A DNA stretch of 37,088 bases, taken from the NCBI GenBank assembly GCA_026120035.1, contig JALRME010000085.1, forward strand, positions 1 to 37,088. Reading direction: 5' to 3'. Made by a program: the position numbers and the translations under genes. Shown one piece after another: positions 9,241-20,047 of the stretch (its first letter is position 1; every line of letters begins with the position of its first letter). The notes below the pieces were generated by a model that saw nothing but the letters and a program-made list of their open reading frames with translations, was not told where the DNA came from and ran no database searches. The stretch is from Coleophoma eucalyptorum (lineage: Eukaryota; Ascomycota; Leotiomycetes; Helotiales; Dermateaceae).

Positions 9241-9783
9241 TTTCCTCGAGCTATGGTTTAGGGTTATGTAGTCGAATATGACTTCCTTTCTTATACTACA
9301 ACGCATAGGGTGTTGGGAACAGGATAATGAATTAGATATTAAATGCTCCGCGCATTAGTCACAGGAGAGTCCAAAGTATTCCCCAAATAGAGCTTACAAA
9401 CAAGCATGTACAGTACTAGGTGGTAGGTCTTGGCCCGTAACCATTTCTGCACCAATATTTGAATTCTTTTGTTTTCTTTCTCCTGTTAAGAAAAATTTGT
9501 ATTCCTAATATGATTAAAAATATATAAATTATCTAACTTCTATGTTTATAAATTAGATTCCATGTGGGCAAATCTAGGAAAGTTTCTCAAGCTCGTCGTC
9601 AAAAACAGCGTTTGGTTTAGCGAGGCGTTATCTTCAAAGTGGCAGCACACCTGAACCTAGATTACAAAATTAAAAAGGGCCAAAATTAAGTGATGGCAAC
9701 TTCTGGACTATACATTTGGAATCCTGAGCAATGAGACTACACATACCTCAATTTTGAGTCTTCGTCATCCTGTTGGCTGCATA
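9241..9783. other. Intergenic between convergent peroxiredoxin and peroxidase genes
   Basis: Holds the 3' regions of two convergent genes. It is AT-rich around 9460-9550. No gene is seen. Confidence 0.5.
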
Positions 9784-10715
9784 TTACATTATTGTGCAAT
9801 ATGAGCGTACGAGACCAGTCACAGCACTGGTAACAGCATGTGCCGTCCCCAAAGCTACATCAGCTGCCTCAGATCTCTTGTGTTCATTTGCAGCTATCAG
9901 TTTAATAATCATATGATTCATATCGGACTGTGTAATTGGCCGGTTGCTCGGTCTCCAGCCCTCCTTGTACGGAGCTCTCTCATCCTCTTTAAATATTGTT
10001 AACTTCTGCCTCCCTTAGACAAGCGAATCACTTACGAAATAGAGTCCTTAAATACTCAAGTGGGATCTTCCCCTCATTCGGACTTCCAAGTATACCCAAA
10101 AACAAAGCAGTTTCTCCATAACTAAGAATAAACTCCTTAATTCCATACTGGAAATCTTTCCCCGCCTTCTTATGCTCTTTTTTACTCGCCATAAGTCGAT
10201 CATACCTAGCCTTACTCGCAAGCTCAAAGCTTGTCTCCATCGCATCACGATATGTCTCGCTAACCCTCTCCCATATATGCTTGTCGAAGCTGTGGTTATC
10301 TCCAAACGCAATATCGTTACGAGAAAGCGAGACATCATGTTCAATAAGACCATGCTTAGCGACATGATCGAGATCGAAGTAACCGGCGCTATGATTCGGG
10401 TTGGCTCGAACAGCGACAGAGGCGAAAACTTTGGCGATGGAGGCATCAAGGTTGATAGACTTAGTGAGTGCGTCGATAGCCATGGCTTTAGTAATCCCTT
10501 TGCCGGAGTGTGGGAGGATGTGATGGTTTGCTAGGGCGTTGAGCATTGGACATGGTGATCGAACTGGAGATGTTAGTTCAATATCCTTTAATTCAATATT
10601 GATTCTGATATTTGGAAATCAAGTGCAGGTTGGGTTTTTTACCGTCTCCTTCCCCTGCTGGCTCCCATTTCGCCCAATCAATGGGCGGATGGTCTTTGGT
10701 AGGACTGGCAGCCAT
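9784..10715 (-). CDS. Non-secreted heme-thiolate peroxidase (Peroxidase_2 family)
   Basis: Three exons on the minus strand: 10715-10643, 10563-10036, 9986-9784, giving 267 residues. The protein starts MAASPTKDHPPIDWAKWEPA with no signal peptide. It has the heme-ligand motif PCP (Cys29, VRSPCPMLNALANHH), EHD at 99-101 (LIEHDVSLSRND) and FGDNHSF. Exon 3 adds the family's C-terminal block DERAPYKEGWRPSNRPIT; without splicing at 10035 the reading stops too early at 10028. Compared with the secreted relative at 5794, this one lacks the signal peptide, has a Lys-rich insert (SKKEHKKAGKD) and a different C-terminus, so the two are not a recent duplication. Likely an intracellular H2O2-dependent oxidase or peroxygenase of unknown substrate. 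Confidence 0.9.
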
Positions 10716-12543
10716 GGTGGAAAGAATTTTGCAATCGGAGTTAAATTGGTGTTGATTCTAGCCTGGTTTATTTTGCAAGTCAAAGAATCGCGCTCTTGAT
10801 GAATGAGGTGGGAGGAGGTGAAAAGCGACTGCGTAATTGGGTACGACTAACTACGACCTGCTGTCCTCAACAATAATACTAGCTACATACCTTAGGGTCC
10901 TCACGCTTAGGGGTTGCAGGTCACGTATGACTCGAGGTGACTCTCATGAACCATGTGCTTAATGGGAGGTTGTGTTATCTGCAAGTATAGGGGTCGAAGA
11001 GTTGAGTGAATTGCTTCTATCCCTTGCTAAGGGGTGGTGAATATATGTATGCCTGTGTAACAATCACGTGTGTTCGTGTTCCGCATGTGATCACCTCCTT
11101 ACTTCTGAAATACAGGAGGGTTGTAAAACACTACTTCTGATATACAGAGATACTCGCCTGTTAAATATTATAACACCTACGCACAAAATTGGAGGAGCTT
11201 GACGTCCTAGAGTAGAATAGCAAGACAAAGGAGGCTCAGGTGAGAATATCAAAAATCAAATCAAATCAAGTAGAATTATCTCCATTTAGAGTAAAAGCCA
11301 AATGTAATAAAAACCGAAATACCTTGTTTATATCATAGTAACGCCTTTAAACAAATAGGTAATTGCTGTTTTTCTAGGAGAATAAAGAAAAATAATGTAT
11401 AGTGTTGGAATACCTCTCATTTCAGCTGTATCAATAACAGTCAAAATGCGTGAGGTAAAATGTGTATATTTTTCTCTGTTCTAAGTGAGTGTGATGGAGG
11501 TCTTATCAATACCTTCATCTGTTTGTAGAACAACCAGAATAGGTATCGATTCATCCTCCGTTCGTAATGCTACGTAATGTAGGCATCGATCCGACCTCTT
11601 GTTCGTAGTACTACGTAATTGCAAACAGGTGGTGTTTGTAGTAAGTTCGAACGAGTGTTCGATCGAGGTCGAGATTGAGATCCAATAATGATATACCGAC
11701 ATATAGAAAGCCGCCGAAAATATAAGGGACTATTAGTATCAACTAATTTTATTATATAACTAGTAGTCAAGTGACTATGTTTCATTTAAGTTACCCTCGA
11801 GACCTAAATTAAACAATACCCAATTACTAAGTAGGTATTATTACTACCTAAGTAAGAGAGTAAATGTTCTGGCGAAATATAACGTAGACTAGTAAATATT
11901 CAAACATATGTTATAGCTCAGACCGATTTTATATTTATAGTAATCTATAAATACTATATAGTTTATATATAGGCCTAGAATATACTGTGGGGGTAATCTA
12001 AGCCTACTTTTGTGCTTTAGTTTTATAGTATGGTTTATATATCTACTATGGGATCTATCTTCGTAATTTTATTTTTGTATATAGACTTGAAGGAATTGAA
12101 GGAATAAGGTAAGCTCTAAAATCCAAACAATACACTAGAACAACCACACATAGCCCATTAATACTGATTGATAGCTAGGTTAAAAAAAGGAAATCAGGAC
12201 AAAGTATCCAAATTTATCGTAGTAGGAATGTCTGATTATAGTGTTTGGTAGCAGCTATCAAATAAAAAGGTGTCATTTGGCAGAGTATAAGTTCTCAGTT
12301 ATCTTCTTCGCCTTGCAGGGATAAATGGTAATTCTGGAATATAGGTTGCCTTCCTCCACGTTTCAGGGTAGGAGCCCAAAGCCATTAGAAATGGAACTTG
12401 GAACTGGGGCCAGGCGCTAATAGATGGACATAATACGTGATATCAGCCAGGGATCTCAGGTGTATGATAGCACACAGCTGCTCGCTAATCTTTCTATATT
12501 GCATGCAAATCTCAAAGCTCAAAGCTCAAGGCTCTTGGCCGGA
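10716..12543. other. Intergenic, AT-rich, with a 40-bp tandem repeat
   Basis: About 1.8 kb without a supported gene. The part 11200-12250 is AT-rich. A three-unit 40-bp tandem repeat lies at 11505-11624. A 16-bp pair (TACTTCTGAAATACAG, 11100; TACTTCTGATATACAG, 11132) is also present. The left end is the promoter of the peroxidase at 9784-10715. Confidence 0.5.
11505..11624 (+). repeat. Three degenerate 40-bp tandem units
   Basis: Units start at 11505 (ATCAAT), 11545 (ATCGATTCATCCTC) and 11585 (ATCGATCCGACCTC). The last two share ATCGAT, GTTCGTA and CTACGTAAT at matching positions; the first is more diverged. The period is exactly 40 bp, not a multiple of three. Confidence 0.6.
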
Positions 12544-13754
12544 TCAGGAATCTTCTTCCCGTGTGTGAAGCAGAGCACTCTCCTCATCTAAAACAGACAC
12601 CTTGGTAGCTGTCTCAGCGTTCCGTGACTTGTGTAAAGCAGACCAGAGAGTACTAGCAATGACAATAAGTCCGCCAAAACAGCTCCACTGGTTCGGAAGG
12701 GCATTCCATATCACCCAGTCAAATGCTAAGGCAAACAAAACTTGAGCGTATAACATGCTGGTTGCCTTACTGCTCCTGTCGAGTTGTAGACCTGCAGTCA
12801 AGAGGAACTGAAGAATGAAACCCAGAACACCCAAGACTAGTAGGAGACCCCATTCAGACGGGTGTTGAGGTAGCGAGAATCCGATGCCAGGAATGACAAG
12901 CAGAGCGAATGCCGAGCCCACCGTACCCAAGGCTGCAAAATAGTTGACGGAGATGAGAGCATGAGCTCTATCCCCTATGATTCTAATGGTAGTGTAAGCC
13001 CCAGAAGCCCCAAATACACCTAGTATAGAGGCGGCAATAGCAAGCGACCGCTGCGCAGAGGTGACATGATCAATATTTCCAGCACTGCTCCTATTGAAAT
13101 TACCCTTGGCCTCACCAAACATGCTTTCTGGTTGAGCTATGAGGACAACACCAATCAAGGCAACGAGTCCTGCTACCAGCTCCTTCTTCTCGAAACTCTG
13201 GCCCAGAAACATCGAACATGCCAAAGTAGTACATAGAGGGACTAGAAACCTAAAGACCGTTGCTTCTGCAAGAGGTAAATAATGTACCGAATCTGGATCT
13301 CATGAGCAAGGTCTTCGACTTCGATTTGGTGAGAACCTACAGTATAAACAAAACAGCCCAAAAAACCCGAAAATTGATCGCAAGAGAAGCCAGCCTCTGA
13401 CACCTGGGTTTCCTAGTGGAAAATCCGGCACGTTTCTCCACCACATATACAGAGAACTGAGTAAAAATGTCATACTCATGCGTGCGAAGATAATCTATAC
13501 ATGGTCAGTATACCAAACCACTACCCCTGACCAATCAAATTACATACCTGAAAAGGATGCATTCCATGCCCCCCCTGCTGCACGAAACGGACAATAGCAT
13601 CCATAGAGGACCCGACCATCTCGGACAGAAGAATCAGGAAGATGCCTTTGTTGCTGTGAAGAGCTGATCGTAAGGTACTCTGTATTATAGGAGCTGACTC
13701 CAGTGTCGAAGATTGCTCCACCTCTTCTTCATTGTGGCTGTTGAGGACGGACAT
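12544..13754 (-). CDS. EamA/DMT-superfamily membrane transporter (SLC35G-like)
   Basis: Three exons on the minus strand (13754-13548, 13494-13341, 13292-12544) give 369 residues. After a polar N-terminus (1-35) the protein is a chain of hydrophobic helices, about ten in all, in two EamA halves. The first half ends with the strongly conserved SVHYLPLAEATVFRFLVPL and the second includes QFLLTAGLQLDRSSKATSML, where the RSSKA-type loop is typical of this branch. Intron 2 is only 48 bp, and its removal restores the motif YYSVHYLPLAEA, which supports the model. The C-terminal tail is polar (LDEESALLHTREEDS). These carriers move small metabolites or nucleotide sugars across membranes; the substrate is unknown. 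The acidic, di-leucine-like tail (EESALL) may be a sorting signal (inference). Confidence 0.88.
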
Positions 13755-14099
13755 TTTTCAAGCCCTGAAATGAAAAATGACGTGCAAACAGATCGAAACT
13801 AGAGCCGAGTAGACTTCAAGATCCATTCAGTACCTTCAACCCAGTAGAAGGCGGAAAGAGAATCTTAAAGAATTGTCCTAGCTTCTATCGTATTCTCTCG
13901 GATTTGTAGACCGCCTAATTTTTTATAGTAAGAAACAGAAATCACGTGACACATGTATTTTAGGTACTCTAGCGTTGTAAAATTGCATGTTAAGAATTAT
14001 AATAGAAGACAACTTTATACGAAGCAGGACTTGAATGCTTGAAGTATTTACAAAGGCTCTATATCTAATACAGGAATGCTAGCTAGCAAGTTCGGGTGT
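13755..14099. other. Intergenic between two minus-strand genes
   Basis: Holds the promoter of the transporter and the 3' end of Rgp1. It includes a CACGTGAC word near 13953. Nothing else is seen. Confidence 0.4.
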
Positions 14100-16641
14100 T
14101 TATACCGCAAGTCCAGCCTCGGATGATGATCTCTCATCATCCTCTGTATTACCTGCTAAGGCACCATACACCCTTAATGGTACGGAAATTTCGAAGCTTT
14201 CACAGTCAATGACTTCTGCAGCAGCTAGAATGACACCTCGTTCATCCCTACTCACCTCCTCAATAAGATCGGGTTCTTGGTGACGATGGTTTCGTTGTTC
14301 AGTAAGACTTATTTGTGGAGTCACAAATTCGATACGGATTTTCCAATGCAGACTCACTCCACTAGTAATGAACTCGGGAGTTGCAGACACCGGTATCGTA
14401 GGAGAAAAAACAATTCGCCGCGCAAATAAGGTTGACTCTGAATGCGACACGTGGACCCTTCGAGTAACCCTAAGAATGCTAGCCTCGGAACGTAAAGCAA
14501 TGCCCGAATCTATAGATTCCGATGTTTCCAAAGCTGCATGTATTGCGTAACACGGAATTTCCGCATCAGTAAAATCAATAGCCACAGCCACAGTCTCGCC
14601 TAGTCGATAAGAAGGTCGTACAAGCATCACTACGGCGACACGTTTGCCACTGCGAGCTATCTCAAACCTGTTGGCGCTTTGTTGCGAATCTGTAGCGATA
14701 TTGCTGCGTAATATAGCCATATCTATGGCCTCCTTTGCTGTGACAGGCTCATCAATACTAGATTGCCGACGAGTCTTGAGGATTTCCGTTGGCGAAAGTA
14801 AACCAAGACTAGAGCTTTGTCGTGGTTTTGCAAGTAGTTCATCTGTGAAGGAGAGAAAATCTTCCAAGGTTGACTCTCCTGAGAGCATCTTGGAAGATTT
14901 TCTTGGTGACTTTTCTATAGCAAATATGCTCGGTGACATCCCGGCATCTATACTCTTGACCCGTGCTTGATCATTCAGGATGATGTATGGAGCCATGAGA
15001 TCGTGGCCAAGCAGCTCTCCATGACTATTGACGCTGCCTAGTATCCGAAATGGAACTTCAACCGAAGTGATTTGCTGCTCCCTCGCCCCACCTGGTCTTT
15101 GCGTGCCAATGACTAGCTTGTATGATATTTTAATTGCCTTCCCGCGATGACTGGGTGGTAGTCCACGAGGAAGTTTGAAAGAGTACTTATAACTCCGACT
15201 CTGGCCAGGAGCTAGACGCAGGTCAACGAAGAGAATCGACTGTGGTGTTGACAGGAGAGGTATAGATCTGGAATTGGCAACCCCGCGCATCTCTTTCATG
15301 CTACTGAGTTCACCTCCTCCAAGAAGACCTCCAAGAGACTCGCCGATATTTCCCCACCCGAAACTCCGTAGTAAACCACTGTCTCGCTTCTGACTCTCGA
15401 CGCCGACAACGCCTCCCCCTTGCCCGCCAAAGGTTCCTTTTCGCTTCACTTCTTCGAATGGGGTTTGGCTGATTAAGGATGCATCGAGTGTGAAAGACCC
15501 ATGGATTTGTGCGAAGCCCATCATCAAAGTCTCAGGTGGCCTGTGTTGATTGACGGGTGCTAAGTTTGATGGTCGTCGTATATGCCCAGCATTATTGAGA
15601 ACGCGTCCCGGCTTTTGTGGTAAATACTCAGATGCTAGCGTTTCTGTTGAGTTATTGCTCAGGGAATAAAATTCACCACTACTCCTCGGGGTTCCGGTGA
15701 TACTGGCTGGCGATAGAATTCTAGCTGCAGGAGAAACTCTTTCAGAAATCATAGAAGCATTTTCCCTAACCCGGGGAGATAGTAACTGATTCTCATCGCT
15801 TATTCTCTCCTCTATAGACTTTGAATGCGGAAGTTCTTTAGACTGTGAATTTGTAAGGTCGGGAGCTGCCGGAAACTTGAAACTAGGGGTGAATGATGGA
15901 GATGGTTGAGTTCTTGTAGTACGTGGCGGTGCAACAGTGCTCGGAGTGCTTGGTGCTGTCATGGCACCCGGTCGCTGAGACTGTCTCATCGGAATACTCG
16001 TTTCGAAGTCTGGGGATGGGAAGCTAGAGGCGAATAGCGGAGAAATGTAGGTAGAGGATCGAGGACCCAACGGTGCTGTTCTGTTAGCAGAAGATTTAGC
16101 GAAGTGAAGAGGGAAATTCACCAGAAGACGGGCCTCCAAGTACACCACCCCTCCTTGGAACAATCTGAAGACTGGCAGAACGACCATGGCTTCTGGGACC
16201 TCGCCTTGAGCCGTCCCGACTAGACGATGTATCTTCAATTATTCCCTCGCTAGCTCCAATTGACATAATGGAGAGCGACCGCTTATGGCCACTACCCTCA
16301 ACTGCTGGCGGGTTTGGAAAACCCCCAGTCCACGAGCCAGAGTCTGGGCGTGCTCTCCAGGATCCTGCGGGGGCATTTAGTGATAGTGTCGATCGATGTC
16401 CCCTATTGACATTAGAACGACGTGGACTCAGGTTTGACGAAGCTCTGCTTTGAGTAGCTGAGCCTTTCCCCTCGGCTCCTGGAGCAAGCCCATTGCTGCT
16501 TGGGTATAGGAATGTGCGTGGCGGTACTGCACCAGCAGCAATGTTTTTGAAAACTATAGTACAATCGATGTCCTCTCCAGCAAAGACTGTTTGCTCAGTC
16601 CAATGTACGAAGACGCGAATGTTGCTTGCAGGAGTCGACAT
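14100..16641 (-). CDS. RGP1: Rgp1-family protein, subunit of the Ric1-Rgp1 exchange factor
   Basis: The start MSTPASNIRVFVHWTEQTVF with GEDIDCTIVFKNIA is the typical Rgp1 N-terminal beta-sandwich. After a Ser/Arg/Gly-rich disordered region (about 40-250) the Rgp1 core resumes with PPETLMMGFAQIHGSFTLDA, PLLSTPQSILFVDLRLAPGQ, SYKYSFKLPRGLPPSHRGKA and continues to RLGETVAVAIDFTDAEIPCY and SLHWKIRIEFVTP. With Ric1 it activates the Golgi GTPase Ypt6 (Rab6), serving endosome-to-Golgi traffic. I place one intron of 46 bp (16121-16076) in the low-complexity part; it joins the two frames as GGPSSAPLGPRSS and gives 831 residues. This join is the weak point: other short donors are possible. The protein is longer than yeast Rgp1 because of disordered inserts, as is usual in filamentous fungi. 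Confidence 0.9.
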
Positions 16642-17226
16642 ATCGTGTTGTCCGGTCTCCTTCTCCTGTGGAGGAGCTCAGGATCGCCAATCATGAGGGC
16701 AATGGATATGGAAGTGCAAAAAATGCATCATGCGGTGCGTCGAGTAAAAGAGAAAGTATTTGTGCCAGAATTGCAATGCAGTCCTGCAAGCAAGTAAACT
16801 GGGACTGAAGCATGCGGTGGTGAAGCTGGGCGAGCTTAACTGGATTTGGTAACATGGAAAATAGTTCTTCCTCTATGCCCCGTTGCTACTCCGTCAACCG
16901 TGTAAATGAGGTAAACAGTTATTCAGCCTTGCGGTGCGATTTCTCAATCTTTCGCCTTGTCACGATTGCACTTCACGCAGAATTCTGGATCCACCACAAC
17001 GCCTTTTCGTCTATTTATTTTGCAATTTGGGGTTTATACGTCTCCAAATAAGTACGTAAGCTGGATCTTTCGTTATCCACTCCTAATCAACATTGCCAGC
17101 ACAGATTGCCTAGCTAACGCGTGGAATGCTTGTAGAAAGTACTTTTGCAGAACCGCTCGTCCCAAACTTCTTGACCTCCGCACACGATGTCCTCTTTCAT
17201 CACCACAGTGTTAGTTACTTCCAGTC
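16642..17226. promoter_or_regulatory. Divergent promoter region of RGP1 and MOB1
   Basis: 585 bp separate the two start codons, which face away from each other, so both promoters and leaders must lie here. I see no clear TATA box. Short open frames on the plus strand have no coding character. Confidence 0.5.
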
Positions 17227-18182
17227 ATGGCTTCATTATTCCAGTTCTTGAGCCCTCGTGCTCCTAAAGTCCTATCCCCTGTCTGTACAATCTCTCAGAT
17301 GGCGACACCTGAAGCATGTGCAGAACCCATTGGGGACGACTATTTCGTGCAGACCCCTGAAGCTACATATGTATCACCATGCTCACAGAAAGGTTATAAT
17401 AGTAATCAGCGGACGCGAAACCAATTCAGACCACGAAATGCCACAAAAGGCACGACGAGCTACCAACTGAGACAATATGCCGAAGCCACACTTGGGGGAG
17501 GCAGTCTACGAAAAATTGTGAAGCTTCCCGAGGGTGAAGATGAGAATGAATGGCTAGCAGTAAATAGTAAGAATCTCAGCAAATATTCGTAAATGAGTGG
17601 CTGATATAATTAGTGGTCGACTTTTACAACCACATCAATCTGCTCTACGGCTCAATCACCGAATTCTGCTCTCCACAATCGTGTCCCGAGATGAAAGCAA
17701 CCGATGAGTTAGTTGTATACACTCTTTTGACCAAGATCGATAGTCTAATATATGTGTCAGGTTCGAATATCTTTGGCAGGATTCAGAAAATTATAAACGT
17801 CCAACAAAGATGCCTGCACCAACCTACATTGAGCACTTGATGGGATGGGTACAAAGCAATATTGATAATGAGGCCGTTTTCCCAAGCAGAATTGGTAAGT
17901 CAACACGGTGGGAAAATTAATTGGCACTAACTTTTGATAGGCGTTCCATTCCCAAAATCCTTCCCAAGCATGATCAGACAAGTTTTCAAACGAATGTATC
18001 GGGTTTATGCTCACATATATTGCCATCACTATCCAGTGGTACGCGAGCTTGGGCTAGAAGCACATCTGAATACTAGTTTCAAGCACTATGTTCTGTTCAT
18101 CGATGAACACAGTCTTGCCAGTGGTAAGGACTTCTGGGGTCCATTAGGTGATCTTGTCGACAGCATGTTGAGAAGTGATTAA
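17227..18182 (+). CDS. MOB1: MOB1-type kinase activator
   Basis: Four exons (17227-17566, 17614-17707, 17761-17894, 17941-18182) give 269 residues. The MOB core begins near residue 75 ([20 protein letters not shown]) and holds [52 protein letters not shown] and [13 protein letters not shown]. The zinc ligands are Cys132, Cys137, His214 and His219, with the spacing of human MOB1. Mob1 binds and activates NDR/LATS kinases (Dbf2 in yeast) in the mitotic exit/septation network. The exon 2-3 join uses donor GTTAGT at 17708 and is fixed by the motif DEFEYLW. The N-terminus (1-74) is variable and disordered; an internal Met25 is an alternative start. Confidence 0.95.
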
Positions 18183-18584
18183 GATGCTTGTCAGGGGAAT
18201 GTAGTGGAACAAGCATTTGTGGTACGGTTATGGCGTTGAGTTTGGCACTGGAGCTTTTCAGGTTGTGTTATAAGGATGGGTGGGTTGGTGAGCAGGTAAT
18301 GGAGTAATGGGAGCGTGAGCGAATTGTGTATGTTTTAAACCTGTTAATATTCTAAATAGCTGTTAAATGAATGAGATCCCTGAATTTCCTGTCTGTAACC
18401 TTTGGACATTGTGGTATGGGATTAGTGCTAGGATGTTTGCAAGCACCTTCTGCACGATGGAGTAAACCACGTGACTATACACCCGAAGCTCGATTTTGAG
18501 TAGCCGAAAAGACTGGGCTTCCTCAACCTCCATCTTCCGACCAGCCCTTCTTCAATCCCTTCACCACATCCTACCTCTGCCAAT
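18183..18584. other. Intergenic between MOB1 and ATP5
   Basis: Holds the MOB1 3' region and the ATP5 promoter. A CCACGTGAC word is at about 18468. No gene is seen. Confidence 0.5.
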
Positions 18585-19511
18585 ATGTTCTCAGGTCGGG
18601 CAGCTGTTCGCGCAACTCGCGGAGTTGTGCCTCAGAGCATTGTGGCTCCTAGAGCCATCACCATCGCGCAATTCCGAGGTTACGCAACTCCTGCTGCTCC
18701 GGACTCGAAGCCTCCTGTGGCTCTTTACGGTCTCGATGGTACCTATGCCAGCGCTCTGGTATGTCTCATATTTCTACAATGGCAGATCTAGCCTCACCAT
18801 GGTCAATTGGCGCTCCATTATCATTGCTTGGATATGATTCGGACGCAGAGGTGGCTAACATGGCTTGGAATAGTACACGGCAGCTGTGAAGACCTCATCT
18901 CTCGATACCACAGCAAAGGCATTGAGCAGCTTAAACGAAGTCTATCACAAGGACCCCAAGCTTGCTACGATCATGACTGCACCAACACTTAGCGTGGAGG
19001 ACAAGTCCGCCATTATCGCTGAGCTCCAGAAGCACACCGGTGGAGCAGACAAAGCCGATACCGTTAAGAACTTCTTGAACACCCTTGCCGATAACAACAG
19101 ATTGGGTCTTTTGAAGGGTGTTTGTGAGAAATTCACCGAGCTTATGGCAGCTTCCAAGGGTGAGGTGGAGATGACGGTCACCAGTGCATCGGTACGTTGC
19201 ATACCAGGAGAATGCCCTCGTAGTCTTATACATCATGCTTACAATAATATAAAGCCCCTGGACAGTAAAACCCTGTCCAGGCTCGAGTCTGCTGTGGCCA
19301 AGTCTCAATATGTTGGCCAAGGAAAGAAGCTCAAGGTCACAAACAAGGCAAGCCATGTCGGTCAAATCATCCATAGAAGCATTCTAACAATACACAGGTG
19401 AACAGTGACATCCTTGGAGGACTTGTTGTCGAGATCGGTGACCGAACGATTGATTTGAGCGTATCCGCACGAATTGCCAAGATGAACAAGTTGCTCACAG
19501 ATGCGTTGTAA
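18585..19511 (+). CDS. ATP5: ATP synthase subunit 5 (OSCP), mitochondrial
   Basis: Four exons (18585-18758, 18874-19191, 19255-19347, 19398-19511), 232 residues. The N-terminus MFSGRAAVRATRGVVPQS is rich in Arg and Ser/Ala and lacks acids, a mitochondrial targeting sequence; RGYATPAAP marks the likely processing area. The OSCP domain follows: PVALYGLDGTYASALYTAAV, LATIMTAPTLS, NFLNTLADNNRLGLLKGVCE, and the C-terminal DILGGLVVEIGDRTIDLSVS. OSCP joins the F1 head to the peripheral stalk. All exons end in phase 0. Intron 3 (19348-19397) starts with GC (AAG|GCAAGC) and ends CACAG, a GC-AG intron; retaining it would end the protein early and lose the conserved C-terminus. The other introns are GT-AG. 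Confidence 0.96.
19348..19397 (+). other. GC-AG intron in ATP5
   Basis: The 50-bp intron has donor AAG|GCAAGC, a CTAAC branch point (19384-19388) close to the acceptor, and acceptor ACACAG. Removal joins KLKVTNK to VNSDILGGLV, as in OSCP proteins. No GT donor nearby keeps the frame. Confidence 0.88.
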
Positions 19512-20047
19512 AAATACCAACTTATTGTTTCTTTTTGGTCGTTGCGGTAGTAGTTAGGTGAGATTTTGCACGGCAGCTGGCCAATGGCAAAATCGAGTGT
19601 ATATGATGTGGAATTAGAGAACCATCAAAACTCCTTGTGCTAAATTATATCTATCGCAATTGTGATTGTTGGAGATGCCGAAGTAGTTTCAGCCTTTGAT
19701 ACTGTATTTATGAGGCGGCGTGTTTGGCTTCGGCGCTTGTATTGGACCGTCATGAAATTGCCGCTGCGATTAATGTGACACATTCACTGCTCCCGTGCTA
19801 CGGATGATGCTACAGATGAGATGTGCTACTCGGACAATTGTTCAGTCTGCATGGTACTCAATGTTTCTAGTGGAGTGAATCATTTAAGTAGCAAGAAAAG
19901 CTACATGTATCTATTATCTGGTAATTCTATTTGCTCTATGCTTGTTCCTACCACTAGTGTATGCCTTCACGCCAATGCTAAGAGGGATCAAGTTATGTAC
20001 CACAAGAAATCAATCGAATTTGACCCTTGACACTGAATGACCTTACT
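19512..20047. other. Intergenic between convergent ATP5 and glycosidase genes
   Basis: Holds only the two 3' regions. A short open frame at 19821-20030 has no coding character. Confidence 0.5.

Noticed and set aside
10048..10534. Overlapping open frames in other frames of the second peroxidase
   Set aside because: Shadows of the real exon, which carries the PCP and EHD motifs.
5794..13754. A secondary-metabolite cluster made of peroxygenases, transporter and lost regulator
   Set aside because: No polyketide synthase, peptide synthetase, terpene synthase or tailoring set is present; the transporter is a general EamA type.
14368..14970. Plus-strand open frames inside the RGP1 gene
   Set aside because: Antisense shadows; the minus strand has the conserved Rgp1 sequence.
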